DNA of 36,171 nt from Pseudomonas amygdali (GTDB lineage: Bacteria > Pseudomonadota > Gammaproteobacteria > Pseudomonadales > Pseudomonadaceae): contig NZ_LKBW01000274.1 of the NCBI RefSeq assembly GCF_002699855.1, forward strand, positions 1 to 36,171. The letters run 5' to 3'. The notes beneath the pieces are model-generated. The model had not been told where the DNA came from. It made no database searches and saw only the letters and a program-made list of their open reading frames with translations. A program made the translations under genes and the position numbers. Every line of letters begins with the position of its first letter. Position 1 is the stretch's first letter. Positions 8,270 to 16,831 of the stretch are shown in pieces.

Positions 8270-10365
8270 TGAACCTGCCCAACCTGCGTGCAGATTTGCA
8301 GCTTACACCTGCCGCCCCAGCCCTTGACGGTTCGCCACGCTGGACCTTGGCCGACCCGGTGCGCGGTCGCTATTTCAAGCTTGGCAGCCAGGCCATTCGC
8401 CTGTTGCGTCATTGGGCGCTGGGTGATGCTTCACAGGTGCTGCAAGCGGCCAACCGCGAGCCGGGCCTGCCGTTGGGCGACACCGAGATTGACGAGTTGC
8501 TGCGTTTCTTGCGCGGCCATGACCTGATCGCAGCGCGCGATCCGGAGCAGCGTGCCAGTTACGCCTACAAGGCCGCAGCGGCACGTCATGGGCTGTGGCA
8601 GATGCTCTTGCATCAATATCTGTTCTTCCGGATTCCGCTCTGGCGTCCTGACGCATTTCTAAACCGCGTCTGGCCGTGGCTGGCGCGCTATGGCTCAGGA
8701 TTACTGCGCTACGGGCTGCCGCTCACGCTGGGGCTGGGAATTTTTCTGGTAGCCCGGGACTGGCAACGCTTCATCGGGACCTTTCCCCACCTATTCAGCC
8801 TGGGTGGCGCGCTGGCATTCGGTATAGCGCTGTTTTTCGCCAAACTCTGCCATGAGTTCGGCCATGCCTTCATGGCCAAGCGGGCCGGATGCCGAGTGCA
8901 GAGCATGGGCGTGGCGTTCATGGTCCTGTTGCCTCTGTTCTATACCGATGTCAGCGACGCCTGGCGGGTCAATGATCGACGTGCCCGCCTGCTGATCGGC
9001 GCAGGCGGCGTGCTGGCGGAAATGCTGCTGGCCTGTATCGCCTTGCTGGCCTGGTCACTGCTGCCCGACGGGCCGGCGCGCACCGCAGCATTCATGCTCG
9101 CCAGCGCGACGTGGCTGACCACAGTGGTGGTCAACCTCAATCCGTTCATGCGCTTTGATGGTTACTTTCTGATCAGCGATTTTTGGCAAGTCGACAATCT
9201 TCAGGGCCGAGCTTTCGCCCTGTGTCGCTGGCGACTGCGCGAGGCGCTGTTCGGCTACGGCCTTCCCGCACCGGAGCCGTGGTCAGCGGCCATGCAGCGT
9301 CGTCTGCTGTGGTGGGGGTATCTGTCCTGGTTGTGGCGTGCAGCACTGTTTTTCGGTATCGCGCTGGCGGTCTACCATCTGTTTTTCAAGTTGCTGGGGA
9401 TTTTCCTGATGCTGGTGGAGCTGGGCTGGTTCATTTTCCTGCCGATTCTCAAGGAATGTCGCCACTGGTGGTCACACCGCGAACAGGCGTACGCACCCCG
9501 TGTGCTGCTCAGTGCGACAGGCTTGCTGGCACTGCTCTTGTTGCTCATCGTGCCGTGGCACAGCAGTGTCGAGTTGCCGGTGATGCTGGAAGCCGAAAGC
9601 GTGACGGCCATTCACGCCCCGGCCGCTGCCAGAGTCAGGCAGGTCAATGTGCACGACGGCCAGAAGGTCGAACAAGGCGCCGTGCTGATGGAACTGGAAT
9701 CCCCGGATATCGACTCGCGGCAAAGTATCGTGCGCCGTGAAATCAACATTTTGCAGTTGCAGATGCGCCGTCAGGCGGGCCGTAGCGAGACCGCCGCCGA
9801 TGCAGGGATTCTCGAACAGCGTCTGGCCGAAGCCGTTGCCGAGTATCGCGGCCTGGCTGCACGACGCGAACGTCTGCTGTTACGCGCTCCCAAGGCCGGG
9901 CAGGTGCGCGACCTGCTGCCCCAGTTGAGCGAAGGTCGCTGGGTTTCAACCAGAGACCCGCTGTTGAGGATTGTCGAGGAAGGCACGCGAATTCGCGGTT
10001 ACGTGGCCGAGAACACGCTGTGGCGTATCGCACCTGGTGATCGCGGACGCTTTATTGCCGATGATCCGATGCGTGAGTCGCTGCTCGTGGAGCTTCAGGA
10101 AGTCGATGCCAACGGCGTGGCGTGGCTGGATCAAGAAGCGTTGAGTTCCGATCACCACGGACCGATTGCCGTGCGGCGCGACGAAAATCAGCGCGCCGAA
10201 CCGGTACAGGGCCAGTATGGTGTACGCCTGAAACTGGTCGACAACAGCGCTGCACCGTCCCAGCCGTTGCGTGGCGTAGCGGTGCTGGACGGCCGCAGTG
10301 AATCCCTGTTGGGCGCAACCTGGCGCAGGCTTGCCGCCCTGGGAGTAAGAGAAAGCGGGTTCTGA
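8269..10365 (+). CDS. Polytopic M50 (site-2-protease family) metalloprotease fused to an HlyD/lipoyl-like domain
   Basis: A 698-residue membrane protein. Residues about 22-95 form a soluble start that resembles a PqqD-like winged helix. Multiple membrane segments follow (about 142-162, 175-193, 210-225, 240-265, 270-290, 350-395, 410-430). The zinc motif HEFGH is at 195-199 and the third ligand motif NPFMRFDG at 291-298, both characteristic of M50 intramembrane proteases. The C-terminal 435-690 is periplasmic, with a lipoyl-type half (APAAARVRQVNVHDGQKVEQG) and a coiled-coil hairpin, like an HlyD adaptor. It is translationally coupled to the GAF adaptor. The protein could act as a protease, as a scaffold, or both; the catalytic residues are intact. 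Confidence 0.88.
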   Translation: MNLPNLRADLQLTPAAPALDGSPRWTLADPVRGRYFKLGSQAIRLLRHWALGDASQVLQAANREPGLPLGDTEIDELLRFLRGHDLIAARDPEQRASYAYKAAAARHGLWQMLLHQYLFFRIPLWRPDAFLNRVWPWLARYGSGLLRYGLPLTLGLGIFLVARDWQRFIGTFPHLFSLGGALAFGIALFFAKLCHEFGHAFMAKRAGCRVQSMGVAFMVLLPLFYTDVSDAWRVNDRRARLLIGAGGVLAEMLLACIALLAWSLLPDGPARTAAFMLASATWLTTVVVNLNPFMRFDGYFLISDFWQVDNLQGRAFALCRWRLREALFGYGLPAPEPWSAAMQRRLLWWGYLSWLWRAALFFGIALAVYHLFFKLLGIFLMLVELGWFIFLPILKECRHWWSHREQAYAPRVLLSATGLLALLLLLIVPWHSSVELPVMLEAESVTAIHAPAAARVRQVNVHDGQKVEQGAVLMELESPDIDSRQSIVRREINILQLQMRRQAGRSETAADAGILEQRLAEAVAEYRGLAARRERLLLRAPKAGQVRDLLPQLSEGRWVSTRDPLLRIVEEGTRIRGYVAENTLWRIAPGDRGRFIADDPMRESLLVELQEVDANGVAWLDQEALSSDHHGPIAVRRDENQRAEPVQGQYGVRLKLVDNSAAPSQPLRGVAVLDGRSESLLGATWRRLAALGVRESGF

Positions 10366-10394
10366 AGCTGACACATGGACAGAGGACAGCAGAC

Positions 10395-10904
10395 ATGACA
10401 AAAAAACCTTTCACCAATATCGATGGGCTGGTGGTGCGGCCATCGAGAGAAACCGACAGCGCCTTTCTGCAGATGCTCTACCACTCGGCGCGTCCCGATC
10501 TGCAATTGATCGACGGCGAACGCGATCAGGTTGAAGACGTTATCGCCCAGCAGTTTCGTGTGCAGGATCTAGGGCAGGGAGAAAACTTCCCCAACGCCAT
10601 GCGCTACGTGGTTGAAAAGCTCGGCACGCCCATCGGCGCGCTGGTCACCGATTTCGGCCACAACGAGATACGCGTGCTGTATCTGGCGTTCATTCCGGCA
10701 GCGCGCGGCAAGGGCTACGGGCGCAAGGTTTTGCAGGGTGTGCAGCAAGCCGCCGAACAGATCCGCTGCCCGGTGGCAACAGTGGTCTGGGCCAACAACC
10801 CGCATGCTCGCCAGCAATATCTGGCGCTGGGGTTTCAGGTTGAAGAGCAGGATGTGGCAGCGGCGAGACTGATCTGGTATCCAGGCCAGACCGCTGCCTT
10901 TTGA
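10395..10904 (+). CDS. GNAT-family N-acetyltransferase
   Basis: A 169-residue protein with the GNAT acetyl-CoA motif A (IPAARGKGYGRKVLQGV, containing R-G-K-G-Y-G) at about 96-112 and a motif B region (VVWANNPHARQQYLALGF). AGAGGA eight bases before ATG 10395 supports the start. It lies 29 bp after the M50 gene on the same strand, so co-transcription is likely. The substrate is unknown. It abuts the convergent minus-strand gene with no gap between stop codons. Confidence 0.85.
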   Translation: MTKKPFTNIDGLVVRPSRETDSAFLQMLYHSARPDLQLIDGERDQVEDVIAQQFRVQDLGQGENFPNAMRYVVEKLGTPIGALVTDFGHNEIRVLYLAFIPAARGKGYGRKVLQGVQQAAEQIRCPVATVVWANNPHARQQYLALGFQVEEQDVAAARLIWYPGQTAAF

Positions 10905-11216
10905 TCAGTTGAAGCTTATGCAGTAGTAGGCCAGGTTGTCGTCGCGGCCCATGGCGGGAACACGAGAGACGAACACGTTATGTAGCAGGCCCAGTTCCGG
11001 CAGTTCGATAGCACAGGCCCCATCGACAAACTCGCTGGGCTCAAGTGACTCAAGTAAAACGTTGAACGGCATACGCTGTTGCCGGGCGGCTCGTGCCTGC
11101 GGTTTTTCGGCCACTGAGGCGACATGCACAGGCAACTGGCTGCCGTCGCTCATTTGCAACTGGCAGGTATTACCCAGCAGGCTCTGGAAGTGTTCAACGG
11201 TAACGTCTTGCAGCAT
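10905..11216 (-). CDS. Small protein of unknown function paired with the tail-collar gene
   Basis: A 103-residue soluble protein, moderately acidic, with no signal peptide or membrane segment. CTGGAGA on the minus strand precedes the ATG. I recall small proteins of this type (a DUF6916-like family) encoded beside tail-collar / microcystin-dependent-type proteins, but this is from memory. It lies 54 bp downstream of the collar gene on the same strand, so the two are probably one transcript. Its stop meets the GNAT stop. Confidence 0.7.
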   Translation of the reverse strand: MLQDVTVEHFQSLLGNTCQLQMSDGSQLPVHVASVAEKPQARAARQQRMPFNVLLESLEPSEFVDGACAIELPELGLLHNVFVSRVPAMGRDDNLAYYCISFN

Positions 11217-11270
11217 GACGCATCTCCAGTGAAATGAGTGGGAAGAGCCCGTCCCTGGACTCGTGTCAGA

Positions 11271-11861
11271 TCAGTCCCTGGTAGGGAAAAGACCCTGCAG
11301 GGCGATACTGAAGTTCACCACCAGGAACGGGTTCATGCTGTCGATAGGCAGGCTGCCTCCGACGGGCTGCATGGTTCCGGTGATGGCGGTACTGACGCCC
11401 TTCTGCACGACAGGTGCGGTGCCTGCATTGGGCGAAAAGATATTGGCGGAGGTCGGTCCGCTAGTGGAAGCGCCTATGAACGCATTGTCTGTGGTGGGCG
11501 CGATGGTCGCCCCGGTCACTGCCGGGTTGGCCAATGTGATGGTGGTGTTTGCGGTCAGCGTGCTCATCTGGTGCACGTGTGCAGGCATGTTGGCGATGGC
11601 CACAGTGACCTTCTCAACACCCGATACAGAGCCGATCACCCGGTTGGTGAGGTTGACCCCGGTCCCCTGATTTATCGGCACCCGGCCTTGAAGATTGGGC
11701 AACATGAAGTTCTGCGAGGGATTCCCTCCATAAATGACGCCCAATAGTGCGTACAAGGCGTTGTACTGACTGATGTTCAATGTTTGTCCATTGCATTGCA
11801 TCCAGCCAGCAGGCGCAAACGGAAAGCCAAACGTCATGATCGAACCCATAAAAACTTCCAT
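11271..11861 (-). CDS. Phage-tail-collar domain protein (microcystin-dependent-protein-like)
   Basis: A 196-residue protein with the Tail Collar signature near its N-terminus: GWMQCNGQTL, then YNALYALLG, YGGNPSQNFMLPNLQGRVP. It also has the family's NMPAHVH motif and the C-terminal NPFLVVNFSIALQG followed by a final P-x-R. No other phage gene is present, so this is the stand-alone chromosomal family that usually occurs in small groups, not a prophage remnant. GAGGG precedes ATG 11861; a second ATG at 11849 with GGAAG upstream is an alternative start. It reads against the surrounding export cluster. Confidence 0.85.
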   Translation of the reverse strand: MEVFMGSIMTFGFPFAPAGWMQCNGQTLNISQYNALYALLGVIYGGNPSQNFMLPNLQGRVPINQGTGVNLTNRVIGSVSGVEKVTVAIANMPAHVHQMSTLTANTTITLANPAVTGATIAPTTDNAFIGASTSGPTSANIFSPNAGTAPVVQKGVSTAITGTMQPVGGSLPIDSMNPFLVVNFSIALQGLFPTRD

Positions 11862-12240
11862 ACACCCTCATCCTTCTTCTATGTCATGGGAAACTTCGAT
11901 CCACCGGGGCACGGTCCACAGGTGGCAGGTGGCAGGTGGCAGGATAGAAGCGTAGACGCAGTTTTCAGGGTGTAAATGTTTTTGCAAATGACCGTTATCC
12001 GTTGTACATCCAGTGACACTCAACAGTCATTGCCGGAAAGTTCACTACCGTTCATCTGATACTCATCATTCTTTCACCGGAAAAACCCTAATAAAACCGG
12101 GAGGGAGAACGCCACATCAGTTTTTTTAACGTTCCCATCCCTCAAGACATGCTGGCTCCTGTCGAACTACTGGCATATGAATGCACTTTGTTACGTAGTT
12201 CACACACTCGTATAAACAGTTGTTTTTCCGGGGCGCATGG
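11862..12240. other. 379-bp intergenic region between divergent collar and sulfotransferase genes
   Basis: This AT-richer region must carry the promoters for both flanking genes. It contains three tandem GGTGGCA copies (11921-11941) and a short imperfect dyad around a T-run (GAACG near 12107 and CGTTC near 12130). I see no tRNA, ORF with a ribosome site, or confident sigma-70 or sigma-54 consensus. Confidence 0.5.
11921..11941. repeat. Three perfect tandem copies of a 7-bp repeat (GGTGGCA)
   Basis: GGTGGCA occurs at 11921-11927, 11928-11934 and 11935-11941 without mismatch, 60 bp upstream of the collar gene start. Short tandem arrays can change copy number by strand slippage. The array is outside any coding region, so any effect would be on expression. 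Confidence 0.75.
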
Positions 12241-13077
12241 ATGCAAAAATTCCACTTCATTGCAGGTTTGCCACGATCGGGCTCCACCCTGCTATCAGCC
12301 ATTCTCCTGCAAAACCCGCGCTTTCATGCGGGTATGAGCAGCCCGGTTGGCTCTCTTTTCTCCAGTATTCTTGGCCAGTGCAGCGCTGGCAGTGAATTCT
12401 CCTCAGTGATCAACACCGATGTGCGTCGTCGCTTGTTGCGCGGTGTTTTCGAGTCCTACTACGCCGACAAGGCCGCTAAAGACGTGGTGTTCGATACAAA
12501 CCGTGGCTGGTGTTCACGCCTGCCCGCGCTCATGGACCTGTTCCCGCAAAGCAAAGTGATTGCCTGCGTGCGTAACGTCGCCTGGGTCATGGACAGTATC
12601 GAACGTTTGTACCGCGCCAACCCTTTTGAAAACACCAAGCTGTTCAACGATGACGTGGAACGCAATACGGTCTACAGCCGGGTCGAGACGCTGGCGCAGC
12701 GCAATCGTCTGGTGGGCTTTGCCTGGGCATCGCTCAAGGAAGCCTATTACGGCGAGCATGCCGACTCGATTCTGTTGATCGATTACGAACTGCTGTCCCA
12801 GGCCCCGGAACGGGTCATACGGCTGGTCTACGACTTCATCGAAGAACCGTGGTTTGAACACAACTTCAACAACCTCGCCTATGACGCCCCGCAGTTCGAC
12901 GATGCGCTGGGCGTATCAGGCTTGCACAAGGTCAAGCCGCGCGTTGCGCTGGAGCAAAGGCCCACCATCCTGCCGCCCGACCTGTTCGAGCAGTATTCAA
13001 AGTTGTCGTTCTGGAATGACGGGTCTGCCAGCGCAGCCAATGTCATCCGCATGAAATCAGACGCCGCCGTTAACTGA
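12241..13077 (+). CDS. PAPS-dependent sulfotransferase family protein
   Basis: A 278-residue cytoplasmic enzyme. The N-terminal 5'-phosphosulfate-binding loop is GLPRSGSTLLS at 9-19. A 3'-phosphate-binding-like element ACVRNVAWVMDSIER follows at about 105-120. Length and motifs fit the Sulfotransfer_3-type family, which moves sulfate from PAPS to hydroxyl groups of proteins, glycans or small molecules. ATG 12241 begins seven codons after a TTG that would extend the frame; the ATG places the P-loop strand at the family-typical position. It lies 43 bp upstream of the giant repeat-protein gene, which makes that protein or an associated glycan a candidate substrate. That link is inference. Confidence 0.82.
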   Translation: MQKFHFIAGLPRSGSTLLSAILLQNPRFHAGMSSPVGSLFSSILGQCSAGSEFSSVINTDVRRRLLRGVFESYYADKAAKDVVFDTNRGWCSRLPALMDLFPQSKVIACVRNVAWVMDSIERLYRANPFENTKLFNDDVERNTVYSRVETLAQRNRLVGFAWASLKEAYYGEHADSILLIDYELLSQAPERVIRLVYDFIEEPWFEHNFNNLAYDAPQFDDALGVSGLHKVKPRVALEQRPTILPPDLFEQYSKLSFWNDGSASAANVIRMKSDAAVN

Positions 13078-13120
13078 CTGCGGTTTTATCACTCGTAACG
13101 TTCGATCTCTGGTGAGCAAC

Positions 13121-16100
13121 ATGTGGTGGAATAAACAAAAATCGCGGACTGCAAAGCGGGCACCTTCGAGTGCAACCTCACCCGTTTCCCCCATGATCAT
13201 GTCTCTCGAACCGCGCATGCTGTTCGACGGTGCGGTCGCAGCCACCGTTGCTGAAGCGGCCCAGCCGGACAGCCAGCCCACGCCCGACGCATCGGCCAAA
13301 AGCGCCGAGCAGGCCAACAGCGCCAGCAACGACCATCATGCGCAAGCGCCAGCCTCTTCGGACGTGGCTGCAACGCCTGCCGCCGTGCCCGGCACCACCG
13401 TCGTATTTGTCGATTCACGGGTGAAGGATTCGGCCAGCCTGCTGGCGGGCGTTGCGCCCGGTGCGCAAGTGGTCGAACTGGACGCCACCAAGGATGGCCT
13501 GCAACAGATTGCCGATTACCTGGGGTCTCATCAGGGCGTCAGCTCAGTGCAGATCATTGCGCACGGCAACTCCGGCGACCTTTGGCTGGGCAACAGCTAT
13601 GTTTCCGCGGACAACATCGCGCAACGCAGCGCCCTGCTGGCCGAAATCGGCAACGACATGAATGTTGGTGGCGATATTCTGATCTACGCCTGCAACACCG
13701 CCGAGGGCGACACCGGCCTGAGCTTTGTCGACTCGCTGGCAACCCTGACTGGCCGCGATGTTGCTGCGTCCACTAACCGCACCGGCGCGGGTGGCGACTG
13801 GGATCTGGAAATCGCCACCGGCAGCATTGAAAGCGTCAGCGCCCTTTCGCGACAGTCGATGGACGCTTACCAGTGGGGGCTGGCAACGTTTACGGTCACC
13901 TCCACCAGCAACACCGGCGCAGGCAGCTTGCGTGACGCGCTGACCAATGCCCAGAACGGCGATATCGTAACCTTTTCGACCGGCATGACCGTCGCGCTGC
14001 AAAGCCAGCTGGTAGTCAGCAAGAACATCACCATCGACGGCGACCTGAACAACGACGGCGTCGCTGACGTCACCCTCGATGGGCAGAACAGAACCAGCGT
14101 GATCCGGGTCAATTCCGGGGTCACAGCCACACTTGATGGCGTGATCATTACCCGAGGCGTGGCCAGCACGGCGGGCGCCAGCAGTGGTGCGACCATTGCG
14201 GCCTCTGATGCACTGGGCGGCGGAATCAACAACGCCGGCAACCTCACGCTGCGCAATGTCACCGTCACTGCCAACTCGGCAGCGGGTGGTGGCGGTGGCG
14301 TCAACTCGCCAAACGTGGGTGGTGGTGGTGGCGGCGGCGGCGGCATCGGCGGGCAGAACGGTGCTGCGGGTGGCAGTGCCGGCACCTATACATCCACCGC
14401 CCCGTCAGCCAATACCGGCGGCAACGGGGCATCGTTCAGCACTGCTTACCTGGCCGGCCAAGGCGGTAACTCCTCAGGAGGCGGCGCAGGAGGGAATGGC
14501 ACGCCTGTCGGTTACACCAACGGCGGCGCAGGCGGCACCGCGACCAGCGGAGGTCGGACCATCGGTGGGGGTGGCGGCGGCTCTGGGTTTGACGCCAATG
14601 GGGGCAGAGGCGGCTCGGCAGTTGGCGGCATTTACAACGCCTCGACCGGCACTCTGGCGATCATCGGCACGTCGACCATCAGCAACAACATCGGTGCAGG
14701 CGGTGGTGGTGGCGGCGGCGGCACGATTGGTGGCAACGGTGGCCGTGGCATCGGCGCGATCTGGAACAAAGGCACGGTCAACATCACTTCCAGCAATAAC
14801 TCGGCGATGACTGGCAACGTGGGTGGCAGCGGATCTGGCGGACAAGCGACCAGCGGCGGCACCAATGGCTCCTCGCCTACCGCCGTCACTAATATCTTCA
14901 ACGACGGCGGCACGCTCAACGCCACCTACACCTCAGACACGACGGCACCAACGGGCACCAGCATCGTGATTGCCAATTCGTCGCTGAGTTCGGGTGGCAC
15001 ATCGGCGGTCACCTTCACGTTCAGTGAGCCGGTCTTCGGCCTGGAAATCTCCGAAATCACCGTGCCCAACGGTACGTTGAGCAACCTGGTGACCACCAAT
15101 AACATTACCTGGACAGCCACTCTTACGGCCTCCAGCAATACTTCCGCCAATTCCAATGCAATCAGCCTGCCGTTATCGGCGGTGCAGGACTCAGCCGGCA
15201 ATATCGGTACCGGGACAGTGACATCCAACAACTACGCAGTGTCCGATACCGTTCCGCCGACAGTGACTGTCGTGGTAGCAGACACCGCACTGGCGGCGGG
15301 TGAAACATCACTGGTCACCTTTACGTTCAGTGAAGCGGTTACCGGCTTCGACAACACCGACATCTCGGTCGCCAATGGCACATTGACCGCTGTGAGCAGC
15401 AGTGACGGCGGCAAAACCTGGACCGCGACCCTGACGCCGACCGCCAACCTGACCAGCACCACCAACCAGATCAGCCTGAACCGGGCAGGCGTGCAGGATC
15501 TGTCCGGAAACGCCGGTTCAGGCACTGCCACGTCCAACAACTACGCCATCGACACGTCGCGCCCGACCGCAACCATCGTGCTGGCCGACAACTCCCTGAG
15601 CATTGGTGAAACCTCGCAGGTGACCATCACCTTCAGTGAGGCGGTGTCCGGTTTCACCAACGCGGACCTGACCGTCGTCAACGGCACCCTGAGTGCCGTG
15701 ACCACCAGCAACAATATTGTCTGGACCGCGACATTCACGCCGACCAACAACATTACCGACAGCACCAACGTGATCACCCTGGACAACACAGGGGTCACCG
15801 ATGCGGCGGGCAACACGGGTTCGGGAACCACAACCTCGAACAATTACGCCATCGATACCCAGCGCCCGACCGCAAGCATTCTGGTGGCAGACGCCAGTCT
15901 CACGGCCGGTGAAACCTCACTGGTGACGATTACCTTCAGCGAGGCCGTCAGTGGTTTCACCAACGCCGACCTGACAGTGCCCAACGGCACCTTGAGCACC
16001 GTCACCAGCAGCGATGGCGGCATCACCTGGACGGCGACCTACACGCCGAACAACAACGTCAACGACACCACCAACGTGATCACCCTGAGCAACGCAGGTG

Positions 16101-16831
16101 TAACGGATCTGGCTGGCAATGCCGGGTCCGGCACCAGCAACTCGGGCAACTTCACCATCGACACCGTGCGCCCGAGTGCCACAGTGGTTGTGGCCGACAG
16201 CGCCCTTTCCGCGGGTGAAACCTCGCTGGTGACGATTACCTTCAGCGAGGCCGTAACCGGGTTCACCAATGCCGACCTGACCGTCGCCAATGGCACCTTG
16301 AGCGCGGTGAGCAGCAGCGACGGCGGCGTCACCTGGACCGCGACCCTCACGCCAACCGCAAACGTAACCGACACCACCAACCTGATCACGCTGGATGCGA
16401 GCGGCGTTGCCAATGCTTCCGGCAACGCAGGCACCGGCACAATCAGTTCCAACAATTACGCCATCGACACAGTACGCCCGACTGCGAGTATCACAATGTC
16501 GGACAATGCCTTGACCGCAGGTGAAACCTCGCTGGTCACCATCACCTTCAGCGAGGCAGTGAGCGGCTTTACCAACGCTGACCTGAGCGTACCGAACGGA
16601 ACGCTGAGCACGGTCAGCAGCAGCGACGGTGGTGTCACCTGGACCGCGACCTACACACCGAATGCCAATGTTGCCGATACCACTAACGTCATCACGCTGA
16701 ACAATACCGGCGTGAACGATCTGGCAGGCAATATCGGCAGCGGCACAACCGATTCCGGCAATTTCACCATTGCCACACAGCAGCCGACCGCCACCGTCGT
16801 GGTCGCTGACAGCGCGTTGTCTGTGGGCTAA
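13121..16831 (+). CDS. DUF4347 / glycine-rich / Ig-repeat surface protein, N-terminal part ending at a premature stop
   Basis: The 1236-codon open part holds: a basic N-terminus with the LEPRMLFDGA motif (29-38, LEPR-XLL type, common at the start of giant secreted repeat proteins); a DUF4347 domain (about 93-245) with IIAHG (His148) and ILIYACN (Cys191); a beta-helix-like stretch (about 255-385); a glycine-rich region (about 385-560); and Ig-like repeats 1-6 plus the start of 7. ATG 13121 is preferred over GTG 13112 because GGTGAG precedes it. It ends at TAA 16829-16831. The same frame continues to 19768, so the intact protein would have 2215 residues. Without its C-terminus the product probably cannot use a C-terminal export signal. 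A sequencing error or recent mutation are alternatives. Confidence 0.85.
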   Translation: MWWNKQKSRTAKRAPSSATSPVSPMIMSLEPRMLFDGAVAATVAEAAQPDSQPTPDASAKSAEQANSASNDHHAQAPASSDVAATPAAVPGTTVVFVDSRVKDSASLLAGVAPGAQVVELDATKDGLQQIADYLGSHQGVSSVQIIAHGNSGDLWLGNSYVSADNIAQRSALLAEIGNDMNVGGDILIYACNTAEGDTGLSFVDSLATLTGRDVAASTNRTGAGGDWDLEIATGSIESVSALSRQSMDAYQWGLATFTVTSTSNTGAGSLRDALTNAQNGDIVTFSTGMTVALQSQLVVSKNITIDGDLNNDGVADVTLDGQNRTSVIRVNSGVTATLDGVIITRGVASTAGASSGATIAASDALGGGINNAGNLTLRNVTVTANSAAGGGGGVNSPNVGGGGGGGGGIGGQNGAAGGSAGTYTSTAPSANTGGNGASFSTAYLAGQGGNSSGGGAGGNGTPVGYTNGGAGGTATSGGRTIGGGGGGSGFDANGGRGGSAVGGIYNASTGTLAIIGTSTISNNIGAGGGGGGGGTIGGNGGRGIGAIWNKGTVNITSSNNSAMTGNVGGSGSGGQATSGGTNGSSPTAVTNIFNDGGTLNATYTSDTTAPTGTSIVIANSSLSSGGTSAVTFTFSEPVFGLEISEITVPNGTLSNLVTTNNITWTATLTASSNTSANSNAISLPLSAVQDSAGNIGTGTVTSNNYAVSDTVPPTVTVVVADTALAAGETSLVTFTFSEAVTGFDNTDISVANGTLTAVSSSDGGKTWTATLTPTANLTSTTNQISLNRAGVQDLSGNAGSGTATSNNYAIDTSRPTATIVLADNSLSIGETSQVTITFSEAVSGFTNADLTVVNGTLSAVTTSNNIVWTATFTPTNNITDSTNVITLDNTGVTDAAGNTGSGTTTSNNYAIDTQRPTASILVADASLTAGETSLVTITFSEAVSGFTNADLTVPNGTLSTVTSSDGGITWTATYTPNNNVNDTTNVITLSNAGVTDLAGNAGSGTSNSGNFTIDTVRPSATVVVADSALSAGETSLVTITFSEAVTGFTNADLTVANGTLSAVSSSDGGVTWTATLTPTANVTDTTNLITLDASGVANASGNAGTGTISSNNYAIDTVRPTASITMSDNALTAGETSLVTITFSEAVSGFTNADLSVPNGTLSTVSSSDGGVTWTATYTPNANVADTTNVITLNNTGVNDLAGNIGSGTTDSGNFTIATQQPTATVVVADSALSVG

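Noticed and set aside
11271..11861. Prophage remnant
   Set aside because: Only the collar-domain gene looks phage-like; no integrase, capsid, portal or other tail genes and no attachment sites are visible, so the stand-alone chromosomal family is a better fit.
13112..13120. GTG at 13112 as start of the giant protein
   Set aside because: No ribosome site precedes it, whereas GGTGAG overlapping it serves the ATG at 13121.
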